From Porphyromonas sp. oral taxon 275 (GTDB lineage Bacteria; Bacteroidota; Bacteroidia; Bacteroidales; Porphyromonadaceae): DNA of 64,000 bases. The notes under the pieces are model-generated. The model saw nothing but the letters and a program-made list of their open reading frames with translations. It was not told the origin of the DNA and did no database searches. Within the stretch, counting starts at the first letter, position 1; the number at the start of each line of letters is the position of its first letter. The stretch covers positions 1,178,001 to 1,242,000 of the forward strand of contig NZ_CP072333.1 of NCBI RefSeq assembly GCF_018127745.1, in the 5' to 3' direction. The position numbers were made by a program, and so were the translations under genes. Of the stretch, positions 8,307 to 17,527 are shown one piece after another.

Positions 8307-8747
8307 CTAGCGTGTGGGGGCGGAAGGGGGCTGCACATAGGTCGCAGAGCACTTGCGCGTCTCATCGACACGACAGCTCACGAGCTCAATCCCCGTCCCC
8401 GCGAGTTGCTGCGGGCCGACGACACGCACAAGGTACTCGGCGATCTGCTCGGCAGTGGGATTGAAGGGGACGACGCGTATATCCTCGGGGACAAGGCGCT
8501 GCAGCTCGGGCAGAAGGGGATCCTCAGACCAGAGGAGCGTACGATGATCCCAGTGCAGCTCTAGCCACTGACAGAGGCGGCTATTGATCTCGGAGAAGTC
8601 GATGACACGCCCTAGACTGTCCAGCTCGGAGGATGCGCAGACAAAGTGTATGCGATAGTTATGCCCATGCAGGTGCTTACACTTGGACTCATGCCCTACG
8701 ACACGATGCCCCATACAGATGTCATGATAGCGCTCGGCTGTGATCAT
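8307..8747 (-). CDS. queD: 6-carboxytetrahydropterin synthase (QueD family)
   Basis: 146 residues. Zinc-binding histidines are in GHRVVGHESKCKHLHGHNYRIHF (His from the first part, HLHGHNY for the other two), the catalytic cysteine is Cys in ESKCKHLHG, and the C-terminal ELVSCRVDETRKCSATY supplies the Glu of the pterin site. The enzyme makes 6-carboxytetrahydropterin from dihydroneopterin triphosphate on the way to queuosine. No other queuosine gene and no preQ1 riboswitch is visible nearby. It has its own promoter at 8788-8795 and a family-A repeat array about 260 bp upstream. Confidence 0.88.
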   Translation of the reverse strand: MITAERYHDICMGHRVVGHESKCKHLHGHNYRIHFVCASSELDSLGRVIDFSEINSRLCQWLELHWDHRTLLWSEDPLLPELQRLVPEDIRVVPFNPTAEQIAEYLVRVVGPQQLAGTGIELVSCRVDETRKCSATYVQPPSAPTR

Positions 8748-8787
8748 TCCTAATAGCTCTTTTCGTTCTTCTTACTAGCGTACTACA

Positions 8788-8795
8788 CAAAGATA
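8788..8795 (-). promoter_or_regulatory. -7 promoter box for queD
   Basis: TATCTTTG on the minus strand, a full match to the Bacteroidetes -7 consensus, about 41 bp before the queD start codon. Confidence 0.65.
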
Positions 8796-8999
8796 CGGCG
8801 AATTCCCATAAAGACACAGCGCCACAAGACCTTGCCCTTAGCGCTACCCTATCCACTAGATCGAGCATAGCGATAGGATCTGTTAGCCCTTCCCTAGAAT
8901 AAGCATGCCAGGGAGAAAAGCGGCGTACCTCAGCCCTTCCTTTCCAGCGCGAGAAATTAATGGCCGAAGCAAGGCGACTGCCTTTGGCTAGACTTGAGA

Positions 9000-9077
9000 G
9001 GGATATCCCTCAGCCAGCTGACTGATAAGCCTCACACCCGCGACCGACGCCCCTCAGAGCGCCGACTGATATCCCTC
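9000..9077. repeat. 22-bp palindrome array, family A, copy 2 (4 units)
   Basis: Four CTGACTGATATCCCTC-like units, opposite in orientation to copy 1. Core centres at 9004.5, 9026.5, 9048.5 and 9070.5, exactly 22 bp apart. The first and last cores are intact GATATC; the middle ones read GATAAG and GACGCC. The first unit is flanked on both sides by GAGG/CCTC, making a GAGGGATATCCCTC palindrome. Lies in the 8,748-9,263 gap between queD and the OmpA genes. Confidence 0.9.
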
Positions 9078-9198
9078 AGGGAAGCTCTCCCCTACCCCTA
9101 AGCTCGCCCAAGCATAATCCAGCCTTCGCATACCACAAGGGAACGGAGGGATCAAGGATAGCCTCATACCTCCACTCTAAGCCTAGTCTCTAAACGCA

Positions 9199-9234
9199 GA
9201 TCGGGGACATCCAGATAACTGGATGTCCCCGATC
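9199..9234. terminator. terminator of the OmpA-like gene pair
   Basis: Perfect 16-bp stem (9199-9214 with 9219-9234) and a 4-base ATAA loop, 30 bp past the stop codon at 9264 on the minus strand. Confidence 0.8.
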
Positions 9235-9263
9235 TTATTCTTGACCTTTCGGTGCGATGCTAC

Positions 9264-10433
9264 TTATTCAGCGCTCATCAGCACGACGCGGTTCCATACG
9301 TTCTCAGCGTAAGGCTGTACCGTGTCACCCTTCCAGTCAATCTTCAGGCGATCGCGAGAGATGCCATACTTCTTGACGAGGATATCAGCGACAGCTTCAG
9401 CACGACGCTTGGAGAGCTTGTAGTTGTAGTCAGGCGTACCCGTCTTGCGGTCAGCGAAGCCTACGAGCGTGATGGTCTCCGTGTTGTTCTTAGCGTACTC
9501 AGCGATGTTGTAGACGTTGACCATCTGGTTGCGGTCTACCACTGCGCTGTTGAGGCGGAAGTAGATCACGTTACCGACGACCTTAGCAGCTGCAGCAGGT
9601 GCAGGCACGATGTCTGGGCAGCTTTCAGGACGCTTAGCCAGCTCGGCATTCTCAGCACGCAGCTTGTTGATCTGACCATTGAGGTCGCTGATCAGAGCAG
9701 GGTCATTAGGCGTAATAGGATCGAACTCCTTCTTACCCAGGTGGAAGGTGAGCGAAGCACCAGCCTGAGCGTAGTAGTCCGAGTGGTTGTTAGCCACTGC
9801 CTGAGCCCCTGGGAGACGGAAGTTAGCACCCGAGACCTGACCTTCGATGTTGAAGTCTACGACGCGGCTGAGACGGAACTTCAGCTGAGCACCCCCGAGG
9901 AGGACAGGACGGAAGGCATTGTTCTTATACTCTACACCACCAGCCGTGATCGTCGTGTTGTAGCCGAAACCAATCCCTACGAAGGGGATCAGGTGGAAGA
10001 CACGGTTCTCACGATAGGGCGTGAAGTAGTTAACCACATCCAGCATGAAGTCTGCATGAGCCCAGCCGTAGGTAGCCTTGTGACGGAGGTAGCCGTTATG
10101 CGTTGCAGCTACGCGACCAAAAGGACCGTAAGGCTTGGAGAAGTCATAGAGCTGACCACCCTGGAGCTGCACACGCATCCCGAAGGAAGGCGTCATCCAG
10201 CGACCTACTGCGATATTGGGGTTGACGAGGCTGATGCGATCAGAGAAGGAAGCGTGCTTGTTCTCACCTGCGAGGTTGATGACAGCAGCATCCCCTACTT
10301 CGATGAACCAGTGAGCCGTGGCCTTATCCTTAGCGAAAACCGTGCGCGAGCTACGGCTCTGTACTTCCTGAGCCTGAAGGCTACCAGCAGCCACGAGGCT
10401 TGCTAGTGCAAGCGTAATAACTTTCGTATTCAT
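9264..10433 (-). CDS. OmpA-family outer-membrane protein (Pgm6/7-like), downstream paralogue
   Basis: 389 residues. Signal peptide (MNTKVITLALASLVAAGSLQAQ), an N-terminal barrel of about 220 residues with aromatic strands, a periplasmic linker containing INKLRAENAELAKRPESCPD, and a C-terminal OmpA/MotB peptidoglycan-binding domain (ETITLVGFADRKTG, LSKRRAEAVADIL). It anchors the outer membrane to the cell wall. The neighbouring gene at 10463 is a paralogue; the pair corresponds to the P. gingivalis OmpA-like proteins that form a heterotrimer. The linker stretch RAENAELAKRPESCPD is shared by both, so a mixed complex, with the shared Cys as a possible disulfide, is likely (inference). Spacing of 29 bp indicates one transcript. 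Confidence 0.88.
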   Translation of the reverse strand: MNTKVITLALASLVAAGSLQAQEVQSRSSRTVFAKDKATAHWFIEVGDAAVINLAGENKHASFSDRISLVNPNIAVGRWMTPSFGMRVQLQGGQLYDFSKPYGPFGRVAATHNGYLRHKATYGWAHADFMLDVVNYFTPYRENRVFHLIPFVGIGFGYNTTITAGGVEYKNNAFRPVLLGGAQLKFRLSRVVDFNIEGQVSGANFRLPGAQAVANNHSDYYAQAGASLTFHLGKKEFDPITPNDPALISDLNGQINKLRAENAELAKRPESCPDIVPAPAAAAKVVGNVIYFRLNSAVVDRNQMVNVYNIAEYAKNNTETITLVGFADRKTGTPDYNYKLSKRRAEAVADILVKKYGISRDRLKIDWKGDTVQPYAENVWNRVVLMSAE

Positions 10434-10462
10434 TGCTATTCTTTGTGTCGTGTTACTGTGAG

Positions 10463-11599
10463 TTACTTAGAGCGGATGACGACGACACGATTCCAGCCGA
10501 GCTCTGCTGCGCTGTAAGGTGCTTCACCAGCTTCCTTCCACTCAACCGTGATCTTATCAGAGGATACACCGTACTTGTCGGTCAGCAGCTGAGCGACGGC
10601 ACGAGCACGCTTTTCAGCGAGGCCCTTGAAGCGGCTTTCGTTCTTAGCTACATAGCCCGTCACGACGATCTCACCTTCGTTCTTAGCGAACTCAGAGGCA
10701 TCGAAGACCGTGATCAGCTGATCCTTGGAGACAACAGCCTTACCCTGCTCGAAGAGGATGGACTTATCCGTAACGAAGCGGTCAGCTGCGGGAGCTGCGG
10801 GCTGAGCGAGCTCGAGGTCGGGGCAGCTTTCGGGGCGCTTAGCCAGCTCTGCATTCTCAGCACGGAGCTTGGAGATCTGACCCTGGAGACCGTCGATGTA
10901 GTTCTGATCCAGAGGCTCAACAGGGGTGAAGCCCTGACGACCGACGTGGAAGGTAAGACCAGCCAGAGCCGTCAGACGACGGGAGTTGTAGAGCTGATCA
11001 GCGGGATAGTTGGAGCGAAGCGCGAGGTTGTTGTAGGTAGCTTCACCTTCGAGGAAGATGTCTACACGCTTAGCCACATGGAAAGCGAGCTGGATACCAG
11101 CGTTCCCAGTCAGCGCATGTACGTTAGGCATACCCTTGACGCTGTTGTGGAACTTGTACTCATACCCAAGACCAACGTAAGGGATCAGGTGGAAGAGACG
11201 ATCCTCACGGTAGCTGGAGAAGTAGTTAACGACATCGAACATGAAGTCGTAGTGACCACCTACATAGTAGTTATCGTTGCGATAGCTACCTGGAGCAGGA
11301 TGGAAGGTGTAGGTCTCACCGCCAACGAGCTTAAGACGGTTGGCATAATAAGGCGTGTGCCACTTACCTAGTGAAAGAGCCGCTGCGAAGGAAAGACGAT
11401 CCTTGTAAGGAGTAGAGCGGTTCTCCCCCCTGAACATAGCTGCTGCGCCCCCTGCGAGAGAGACGAAGTAGTTAGTCCCAGGCTTGTGAGTGAATGCTAC
11501 CGTGTGTGCAGGTGCATCCGTCGACGTGTGCTGCGTCTGAGCATTAGCAGAGAGGCCTACGAGACCCGCTAATACAAGCAGCGAAGACTTGAGATTCAT
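10463..11599 (-). CDS. OmpA-family outer-membrane protein (Pgm6/7-like), upstream paralogue
   Basis: 378 residues with signal peptide (MNLKSSLLVLAGLVGLSANAQ), an N-terminal barrel (residues about 40-230), the coiled linker ISKLRAENAELAKRPESCPD, and a C-terminal OmpA-like domain (GEIVVTGYVAKNES, AEKRARAVAQLLTDKYGV). Compared with its neighbour the C-terminal domain has lost the usual TD-x-x-G-like loop (GYVAKNES instead of GFADRKTG), so its peptidoglycan contact may be weaker. First gene of the pair, with a promoter at 11646-11653 and a family-A array some 340 bp upstream. Confidence 0.87.
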   Translation of the reverse strand: MNLKSSLLVLAGLVGLSANAQTQHTSTDAPAHTVAFTHKPGTNYFVSLAGGAAAMFRGENRSTPYKDRLSFAAALSLGKWHTPYYANRLKLVGGETYTFHPAPGSYRNDNYYVGGHYDFMFDVVNYFSSYREDRLFHLIPYVGLGYEYKFHNSVKGMPNVHALTGNAGIQLAFHVAKRVDIFLEGEATYNNLALRSNYPADQLYNSRRLTALAGLTFHVGRQGFTPVEPLDQNYIDGLQGQISKLRAENAELAKRPESCPDLELAQPAAPAADRFVTDKSILFEQGKAVVSKDQLITVFDASEFAKNEGEIVVTGYVAKNESRFKGLAEKRARAVAQLLTDKYGVSSDKITVEWKEAGEAPYSAAELGWNRVVVIRSK

Positions 11600-11645
11600 A
11601 ATACTGTATTCTTATAAGCTGATTATCTTGACTCTTTATTTTCGG

Positions 11646-11653
11646 CAAAGATA
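11646..11653 (-). promoter_or_regulatory. -7 promoter box of the OmpA-like operon
   Basis: TATCTTTG on the minus strand, 47 bp before the start at 11599. A second weaker TAACTTTG lies at 11745-11752 on the same strand and may be an additional promoter. Confidence 0.6.
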
Positions 11654-11939
11654 GCATTTTTCTTTACATTCGGCCATATCCTGCGAGCAAATCCGTTGAC
11701 ACTTTGCTCATCCCAGCGTTCACTCATATCCTCTAGCCTCGCTCCAAAGTTAAGCACAAGTAATCAAATGCTAAGCATTTACACTAGACCACCAAGGAGC
11801 ACGCAGGAACACGACTCAATTGTGACACATCCGACATCCTTGAGTCGACGCAAACTAGGATTAGGCAAAAGCCAAGCCCTAGAGGCAATAAACAGCGGCA
11901 TCCTAAGCCCGCCAAATAGCACGAGCAAAGCGAGGCCAC

Positions 11940-12022
11940 GCTGACTGATACCCATGAGCTCGCTGACTGACGGCTCTCAGCGCCGTGACCGATATCCCTC
12001 AGTCCGCCGACTGATAAGGATA
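11940..12022. repeat. 22-bp palindrome array, family A, copy 3 (4 units)
   Basis: Four GCTGACTGATATCCCTC-like units with core centres at 11949.5, 11971.5, 11993.5 and 12015.5. Spacing is exactly 22 bp although the cores vary (GATACC, GACGGC, GATATC, GATAAG). Lies in the 11,600-12,157 gap; no gene is visible there. Confidence 0.9.
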
Positions 12023-12157
12023 AGGCAGAGCAAAGATATCCATAAATAGCATAAGGGCATAATAAAGCGCTTCGCCCCCTTTACAAGGTACGAAGCGACA
12101 AGGCATATCACAGCGCAGCTCTTCTCTGCTAGAGCAAAGACGGCGCAGGGAGGAGAG

Positions 12158-13306
12158 CTAAAGAAAAGAGGGCAGAGAAAGCGGGCGCTGCTCCTGCTCG
12201 GAGCGGGCGCTAAGCTCGATCACCGCACTCCAAAGCGCAGCATCGTAGACACTGATATCTAGGGGAAGCCCCTCGCGCAGGCAATGAATGAGCCGAGCAT
12301 CCATCGCATAGTTCATCACGTTGGGTACGCCCTTAGCATCCCCTTCGGCCACAAACGAAGCCAAGGGCGAGCGCGGCCGAGCGTGCAGCTCCTCAAGGAG
12401 CGCCTCCCCCATCAAGGCCTGCGCCCAGGCTCGCTGCTGCAGGATAGGCAGGGGATACTTGGACATATAGCCCTCCGTACCGACAAGGGACTGCAGGCGC
12501 GAATAGGGGCGCGGGCTGTGCAGGTCTAGCTGTAAGAGCGCCGTACGGCCTCGCTCCGTCTGCAAGAGTACGGTGCTGTGGCGTTGCGTCAAGGGGAGCC
12601 CTGGAGTCGAGGCACAAGCGTAGAGGCTCGTGAAGCGATCCCCTCTATAGATGCCGAGCAGCTGCGCCATAGGCCCGAGGCCATGGGTAGGATAGGCGTT
12701 GCCCCCTGCAAAGGGATAGCGCTCCCCCATCCAGTGGTAAAGCTGATGATCTCGGGGTAGCTCGGTAGGGTCTTGCCCCTGTAGGTTGTGGATATAGGCG
12801 CCCTCAGCATGCTTCAGTTCACCAAAGTCGCCCGCCTCAACTCGGGCGAGCATCTCCAGATGGAAGGGGTCGTAGCAGCAGTTCTCCAGGAGGAAGCAAT
12901 GACGCTGCGTGCGCTCCGCCGTATGGACCAGCCGCCAGCAGTCCTCCAGCGTGAGGGCTGCGGGCACCTCTAGGGCAACATGCCGCCCCTGCTCCATGGC
13001 AGCACAGGCGAGCGTGGCATGCGAATACCAGTCCGTGCAGATCAGCACCAGGTCGACCTCATCCGAGGCGAGCGCCAGCTGACTATCCTGAGTAGCGAGG
13101 GCTACCCGCTCCCGACCGCTTCGCTCGAGGATGAGCTGTGCCTCCTCTAGATGCTCCAGGCTATGATCCACCAGAGCTGTAAAGCGGACGCCATCTACAT
13201 AGCGGTAGCGCTCTAGGGTCTTCTGCCCGCGACTACCGAGGCCGATGAGGGCGATACGCACGCACTCTAGGGCTGGAGCACGGAGATGGAGGACAGACTG
13301 CGACAT
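12158..13306 (-). CDS. Gfo/Idh/MocA oxidoreductase, GH109-like
   Basis: 382 residues. The N-terminal Rossmann fold starts at about residue 17 (IALIGLGSRGQKTLERY) and includes VDLVLICTDWYSHATLACAAMEQGRHVALEVP. The second domain has LLENCCYDPFHLEM and FAGGNAYPTHGLGPMAQLLGI. ENCCYD and YPTHGLGP are typical of the branch containing glycoside hydrolase family 109, NAD-dependent alpha-N-acetylgalactosaminidases that act by an oxidation-elimination route. Unlike many GH109 members it has no obvious signal peptide or Tat motif. A plain sugar dehydrogenase is the alternative. Follows the GH32 gene by 40 bp, so probably part of a glycan-use operon. Confidence 0.7.
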   Translation of the reverse strand: MSQSVLHLRAPALECVRIALIGLGSRGQKTLERYRYVDGVRFTALVDHSLEHLEEAQLILERSGRERVALATQDSQLALASDEVDLVLICTDWYSHATLACAAMEQGRHVALEVPAALTLEDCWRLVHTAERTQRHCFLLENCCYDPFHLEMLARVEAGDFGELKHAEGAYIHNLQGQDPTELPRDHQLYHWMGERYPFAGGNAYPTHGLGPMAQLLGIYRGDRFTSLYACASTPGLPLTQRHSTVLLQTERGRTALLQLDLHSPRPYSRLQSLVGTEGYMSKYPLPILQQRAWAQALMGEALLEELHARPRSPLASFVAEGDAKGVPNVMNYAMDARLIHCLREGLPLDISVYDAALWSAVIELSARSEQEQRPLSLPSFL

Positions 13307-13346
13307 AGCGGACGGATCGTGTGAGGGGTCTATACAGACTTAGCTG

Positions 13347-15218
13347 CTACTTACGAGGATAAAGCGTCGCCTCAAGGATCTTCGTCTCCCCTCCCTCACT
13401 GAAGAGCTGGAGCGTGCTGTAGGGCGCGCGCGGGAAGACAAGATTGGTCATAGCGATGCGCCCATCGGCGACGAAGAGCTCCGCAATACTGCGATCGAGG
13501 AAGAGGCGCAGCTCGTAGTTCGGCCCCGAGACGAGGCTAAGCGGCGCCCAAGTCGCGAGGGCAAAGTCATTATGGTAGTTCAGCGCCTCGTCCTTGCGCC
13601 AGTCGCCGCTCTCCCGCTCGTGGGACTTAGCCTTCAGTCCGAAGTCCACCAGTCCGCTCTGCGTACGATCCATGACGACGCGGCCCCGCTCTAGGTCTAG
13701 GTAGACGGGGAGGCGATCTCCCTTGGCATTACTCAGCATGAGGCCACAGCGCTGCACACCCGGCTGAGGTGCCAGGCGGAGGACGAGCTCGTAGCGATCA
13801 CCGAGCGGGGCGAGCTGGTCAGAGAGGAGAAGGCTGTCGCGCGTCGCATCCGCCCGCTTGAGGTCCTGAGCTTGGCCGCGACGCTCGAGCAGCTCACGAG
13901 CAGGCCGAGCTCCGACGTAGCTACGACCTCCCGAGGTGAAGAGGAAGAGCTCTCGAGGGAAGCCCATAGCCCCACGGGTCGTGCGGAAGGGCGTCACATC
14001 GGCGTACTGCCAGTTGCTCACCCAGGGTAAGCCGAGCACCCGATCGCGCAGCCCCGAGAAGGTAACGAAGGCGTAATGGTCCTTACCGAAGTCCAGCCAG
14101 CGCGTGACCTCGGGCGTGCTATCGGGGACAAAGCGCTCGCCGTCGAAGTCACCCACGAAGTACTCCGTAGCACTACCACCGAAGGCTCCCCCAGGATTGA
14201 TGTTGACGATCATCACCCAGCGACTGCGCCCCGTGTGCGGGTCGCGTAGCTCGAAGAAGTCCGGGCACTCGAACTGATTGGGACGCGCCCCATAGCCCTC
14301 CCCGAAGGCACTGACATAGTCCCAGTGCTTGAGGTCGGCCGAGCGGTAGAAGCGCATCTCCTTGTCCGCCGAGACGATCATATACCAGCTGCGACGCGGC
14401 GTGTACCAGAAGACCTTAGGATCACGAAAGTCCTGCACCCCGTCAGCAGCCGTGAGGATGGGATTACCCTGATACTTCGTGTAGCTCTGCCCTCCATCGG
14501 TGCTGTAGGCAAGGCACTGCGCCTGCCACTGCTTCTCCCCGACGAACTGATGCGCCGTATAGAAGGCAAGGAGTGCTCCCTTACCGAAGCCCGCCACCCC
14601 AAGCGTATCGCAGATAGCACTGCCTGAGAAGATATGCCCCAGCGTGTCACGCCTGAGTGCGGGCTGATGCTCCTGCCAGTGAAGGAAGTCCGTGGTCGTG
14701 GCGTGCCCCCAGTGCATGTTGCCCCACTTAGCCCCGTAGGGGTTGTACTGATAGTAGAGGTGGTACTTGCCCTCATGGTAGATGAGGCCGTTGGGGTCAT
14801 TCATCCAGCCGTAGCACGGAGCGAAGTGGTCGGGGGCGCGGTAGCTGTCGGCAGGCTGCTCGGGTAGGCTATCGCTGAGGCTTAGCCTTTGCCAGCAGAG
14901 CGCCTCCTTGCTTAGGCCGACGACCTCGACCTCGGCAGCACGCCCCGCTGGGAGCTCTAGGGGCACGTAGTAGTCGACCCGCGTCACCGCTAGGCGTACA
15001 TCCATATAGGGCATCTTGAGGCTATCGTCCCGCAGGCGCAGCAGCACCTCGGGCTGCTCCTCCTCGATGGGGAGCAAGAGGTAGCGCTTGGGCTGGGGGA
15101 TATGGATCAGCGTGGTGCTGTCGTCGGGATGGCTCAGCATAAAGCCCGAGCTAGACTGGGAGCAAGCGCTCATAAGGAATAGGCAGAGGAGCGAGAGGAG
15201 GGAAAGGAGCAGCTTCAC
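13347..15218 (-). CDS. GH32 fructan hydrolase lipoprotein
   Basis: 623 residues with a lipoprotein signal (LLSLLCLFLMSACSQSSS, lipobox MSAC), so probably anchored in the outer membrane or periplasm. An N-terminal beta-sandwich extension precedes the five-bladed propeller with all three GH32 motifs: PCYGWMNDPNGLIY (nucleophile Asp), QDFRDPKVFW (RDP) and FECPDFFEL (acid/base Glu). The C-terminal beta-sandwich ends with LRLFLDRSIAELFVADG. It should release fructose from levan, inulin or sucrose. There is no SusC/SusD pair or fructokinase next to it. Lies between a hydroxyacid dehydrogenase (36 bp) and the GH109-like gene (40 bp). Confidence 0.9.
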   Translation of the reverse strand: MKLLLSLLSLLCLFLMSACSQSSSGFMLSHPDDSTTLIHIPQPKRYLLLPIEEEQPEVLLRLRDDSLKMPYMDVRLAVTRVDYYVPLELPAGRAAEVEVVGLSKEALCWQRLSLSDSLPEQPADSYRAPDHFAPCYGWMNDPNGLIYHEGKYHLYYQYNPYGAKWGNMHWGHATTTDFLHWQEHQPALRRDTLGHIFSGSAICDTLGVAGFGKGALLAFYTAHQFVGEKQWQAQCLAYSTDGGQSYTKYQGNPILTAADGVQDFRDPKVFWYTPRRSWYMIVSADKEMRFYRSADLKHWDYVSAFGEGYGARPNQFECPDFFELRDPHTGRSRWVMIVNINPGGAFGGSATEYFVGDFDGERFVPDSTPEVTRWLDFGKDHYAFVTFSGLRDRVLGLPWVSNWQYADVTPFRTTRGAMGFPRELFLFTSGGRSYVGARPARELLERRGQAQDLKRADATRDSLLLSDQLAPLGDRYELVLRLAPQPGVQRCGLMLSNAKGDRLPVYLDLERGRVVMDRTQSGLVDFGLKAKSHERESGDWRKDEALNYHNDFALATWAPLSLVSGPNYELRLFLDRSIAELFVADGRIAMTNLVFPRAPYSTLQLFSEGGETKILEATLYPRK

Positions 15219-15254
15219 GATCTAAGGGGGCTAGAAGTCAAGATGCGGCTAGGG

Positions 15255-16217
15255 CTAAAGGACACGCGGGAGATCGGAGCTCCCCAAGAGGAAGGCACGC
15301 ACCGCCGCGAGCTGCTCCAGAGCCATCTCCCGGCGGGTACTCGTCGTCGCCGTCCCCGTGTGGGGCGTCATGGCGACCTGCGGGAGCACGGAGAGCCCTG
15401 CGGAGGCACAGTCCTGCTGCTCGAAGACGTCCAGCCCAGCCCCAGCGATACACCCCACGGTGAGCGCCTCGACGAGCGCAGCCTCATCGACAACCGCGCC
15501 GCGTGAGGTATTGATGAGGACGGCATCGGGACGCATCTTCGCCAGCGCCCGAGCATCTATGAGGTGATGCGTCTCCGCACTGTAGGGGGTATGCACACTG
15601 AGGACACGGCAGCGAGCGAGGAGCTCGTCCATCGGTAGGTAGCTGATCCCTTCGGCCTCTTCCTCCGCTACGCTCAGGCGATGACGCTTGTAGTAGTAGA
15701 CCTTCATCCCAAAGGCTCGGGCTCGGCGCGCGACAGCTGCCCCGATATTGCCATAGCCTAGGATGCCGAGCGTCTCCCCTTCGAGGTCAAAGCCCAGATA
15801 ATCCATGCGGCCTATTCGGGGCTTGACCCCAGGCGTGCGGCGTATGAGGCCGTCAAGCTCGACGACACGGCGGGAGCAAGCCAGTAGCAGTGCGAAGGTG
15901 AGCTCGGCTGTAGCTGCGATCACCGCCCGTGGCGTATTCGTCACCACGATGCCGCGGGCTCGGGCTGCGTCGAGGTCTATATTATCGTAGCCGACCCCAT
16001 AGTTGGCGATGAGGCGAAGCCGTGGTGCCAGGGCCATCAGTTCGCCCCCGAAGGGACGCCCAAAGACCGTACAGACGACCTCGGCCTCAGGCAGGAGCTG
16101 ACGAAGCTCCTCGTCGCTGAAGTCGCGGCCTCCTGGGGGGCGTATCACCCGATGGGTCTCCTCGAGCCCGTCTAGGCTATCTAGCGGCAGGTCGAAGCAG
16201 TAAAGTATGGTCGCCAT
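15255..16217 (-). CDS. D-isomer-specific 2-hydroxyacid dehydrogenase
   Basis: 320 residues. NAD-binding motif LGILGYGNIGAAVARRARAFG, signature VLINTSRGAVVDEAALVEAL with the catalytic Arg, then LDVFE and the catalytic His in MTPHTG. The substrate-side block LRLIANYGVGYDNIDL fits glyoxylate/hydroxypyruvate or 2-ketogluconate reductases. Reduces a 2-keto acid with NAD(P)H; which one cannot be told from sequence. First gene of a probable operon with GH32 and GH109-like genes. A TACCTTTA promoter-like box lies at 16251-16258 on the minus strand. Confidence 0.85.
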   Translation of the reverse strand: MATILYCFDLPLDSLDGLEETHRVIRPPGGRDFSDEELRQLLPEAEVVCTVFGRPFGGELMALAPRLRLIANYGVGYDNIDLDAARARGIVVTNTPRAVIAATAELTFALLLACSRRVVELDGLIRRTPGVKPRIGRMDYLGFDLEGETLGILGYGNIGAAVARRARAFGMKVYYYKRHRLSVAEEEAEGISYLPMDELLARCRVLSVHTPYSAETHHLIDARALAKMRPDAVLINTSRGAVVDEAALVEALTVGCIAGAGLDVFEQQDCASAGLSVLPQVAMTPHTGTATTSTRREMALEQLAAVRAFLLGSSDLPRVL

Positions 16218-16394
16218 AGCACACTGGTGTGACTGATATTATTTTGCGGATAAAGGTAAGGATAATCCGCCAATCGGCCGAGCTATAGCACTCCTTAGAA
16301 AGCGGGAGATTCAGCTTGCCCGTATGCCCTATCCTTCCCCTGACTTCTCTTCCCCTCAGAGCATAGATATCTACAGGGCCTCCTTGCAGCGAGC

Positions 16395-17267
16395 CTAGAC
16401 TTGCTTGCACTCGCTGTCCTCCTTGGGTAAGAGCGCCATGTAATTGAGGATTACAGCTACATTTGACTTGTGTATTTCAGGTTTATGCTCTGCCAGCTCT
16501 CGGTAGATCTGTAGCGCCTCTTCGCAGCAAGCTCGAGCTTGCTGGCCTTCATTGCACTCGACAAGCAGAGTTCCTAAATCATATAAGGTGAAGGCCAAGT
16601 CTTCTCGAAACCAGTCCTTACCCTTACCGATCAAGGCTCGGAGTTCCTCTATCGCCTTTTCGTAGTGGATTTGGGCCTTATCGTAGTTCTTTGTACGCCT
16701 AAGGAAAGCAGCATAATCGAGGTGCTCCTGCCGATCTGGGTTCAAGGCCATCAGACGCTCGTAGAATCCACCGACCTCCTCTAAGGAGAACTGGAGTTGA
16801 GCCGCCCTGATCAGTGACCAGAGGAGCAACTTCTCTCGTTCCTGCACTTCCTCTTGGTACATTTCGTAGAAGGCTGTCAGGCTTAGCCAGCTATCCTCGA
16901 CGAGCACATCCTTAGCAGCCTCAATAGGCTGTGCGATATAGCTAAATCCATCCCCTCTCCACATCTCAGCTTCTTGGCCTAGAGCGTCGGCGAACTCAAA
17001 GCGGAGCCGCACAATATCTTGGATCAGGCTCTTGGCTTCCTCCGAGGGGATGCGTCCCTTACGTAGCAGCTCCTCGAGGGCTGCCTCCGTAGACTCTTGC
17101 CCTTCGTCGAAGGAAAGCTCCTTGAGGAGTGCTTGGATGTCCTGCGAAGTCATCTTGAGGCTTTCCTTCCGATCCATCCAGCCGTGGAATACCTCATCTA
17201 GCCTATAAATATCGCTGTAGGAGGGTTCAGTATCCTTATCTTCTACCATTGTTCTAAAGGGAGCCAT
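16395..17267 (-). CDS. TPR-containing protein, unknown function
   Basis: 290 residues with no signal peptide. The second half holds two to three tetratricopeptide repeats (RQEHLDYAAFLRRTKNYDKAQIHYEKAI; REDLAFTLYDLGTLLVECNEGQQARACCEEALQIY). The first half is acidic and helical (SLKMTSQDIQALLKELSFDEG), unlike a known domain. Methionine 7 (MVEDKDTEP) is an alternative start. Monocistronic, with a TACCTTTG promoter box at 17297-17304. TPRs mean protein binding; nothing tells the partner. Confidence 0.7.
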   Translation of the reverse strand: MAPFRTMVEDKDTEPSYSDIYRLDEVFHGWMDRKESLKMTSQDIQALLKELSFDEGQESTEAALEELLRKGRIPSEEAKSLIQDIVRLRFEFADALGQEAEMWRGDGFSYIAQPIEAAKDVLVEDSWLSLTAFYEMYQEEVQEREKLLLWSLIRAAQLQFSLEEVGGFYERLMALNPDRQEHLDYAAFLRRTKNYDKAQIHYEKAIEELRALIGKGKDWFREDLAFTLYDLGTLLVECNEGQQARACCEEALQIYRELAEHKPEIHKSNVAVILNYMALLPKEDSECKQV

Positions 17268-17296
17268 TATATACTAATTACAAGGGTTCGATACCT

Positions 17297-17304
17297 CAAA
17301 GGTA
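17297..17304 (-). promoter_or_regulatory. -7 promoter box of the TPR gene
   Basis: TACCTTTG on the minus strand, 30 bp before the start at 17267. Confidence 0.55.
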
Positions 17305-17444
17305 ATATCTTCCCCCTAATGAGGAGTGAGAGCATACATCTAGGACAAGTAGCTTCCCACCCCGCACTCCCGAGCCAACCGATAGGCCAAGCCAAGAGAA
17401 CAAGGCCTATCAGCACAGGACACGATCATGGGGTAAAGGGAGCT

Positions 17445-17527
17445 AAGGGGTATCAGTCAGCTCGCCAAGGGACGTCAGTCAGGAGCGCGAGGGATAGCAG
17501 TCAGCTAGCTGAGGGATATCCCCGCGC
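17445..17527. repeat. 22-bp palindrome array, family A, copy 4 (4 units)
   Basis: Four GAGGGATATCAGTCAGC-like units, same orientation as copy 1, core centres at 17451.5, 17473.5, 17495.5 and 17517.5. Situated upstream of the TPR gene and downstream of lipA, in a 556-bp gap (17,268-17,824) with no other visible gene. Confidence 0.9.

Noticed and set aside
9252-10406. Long plus-strand reading frame (384 codons)
   Set aside because: It is the antisense shadow of the OmpA-like gene; GC-rich DNA gives many such frames and its sequence has no recognisable domain.
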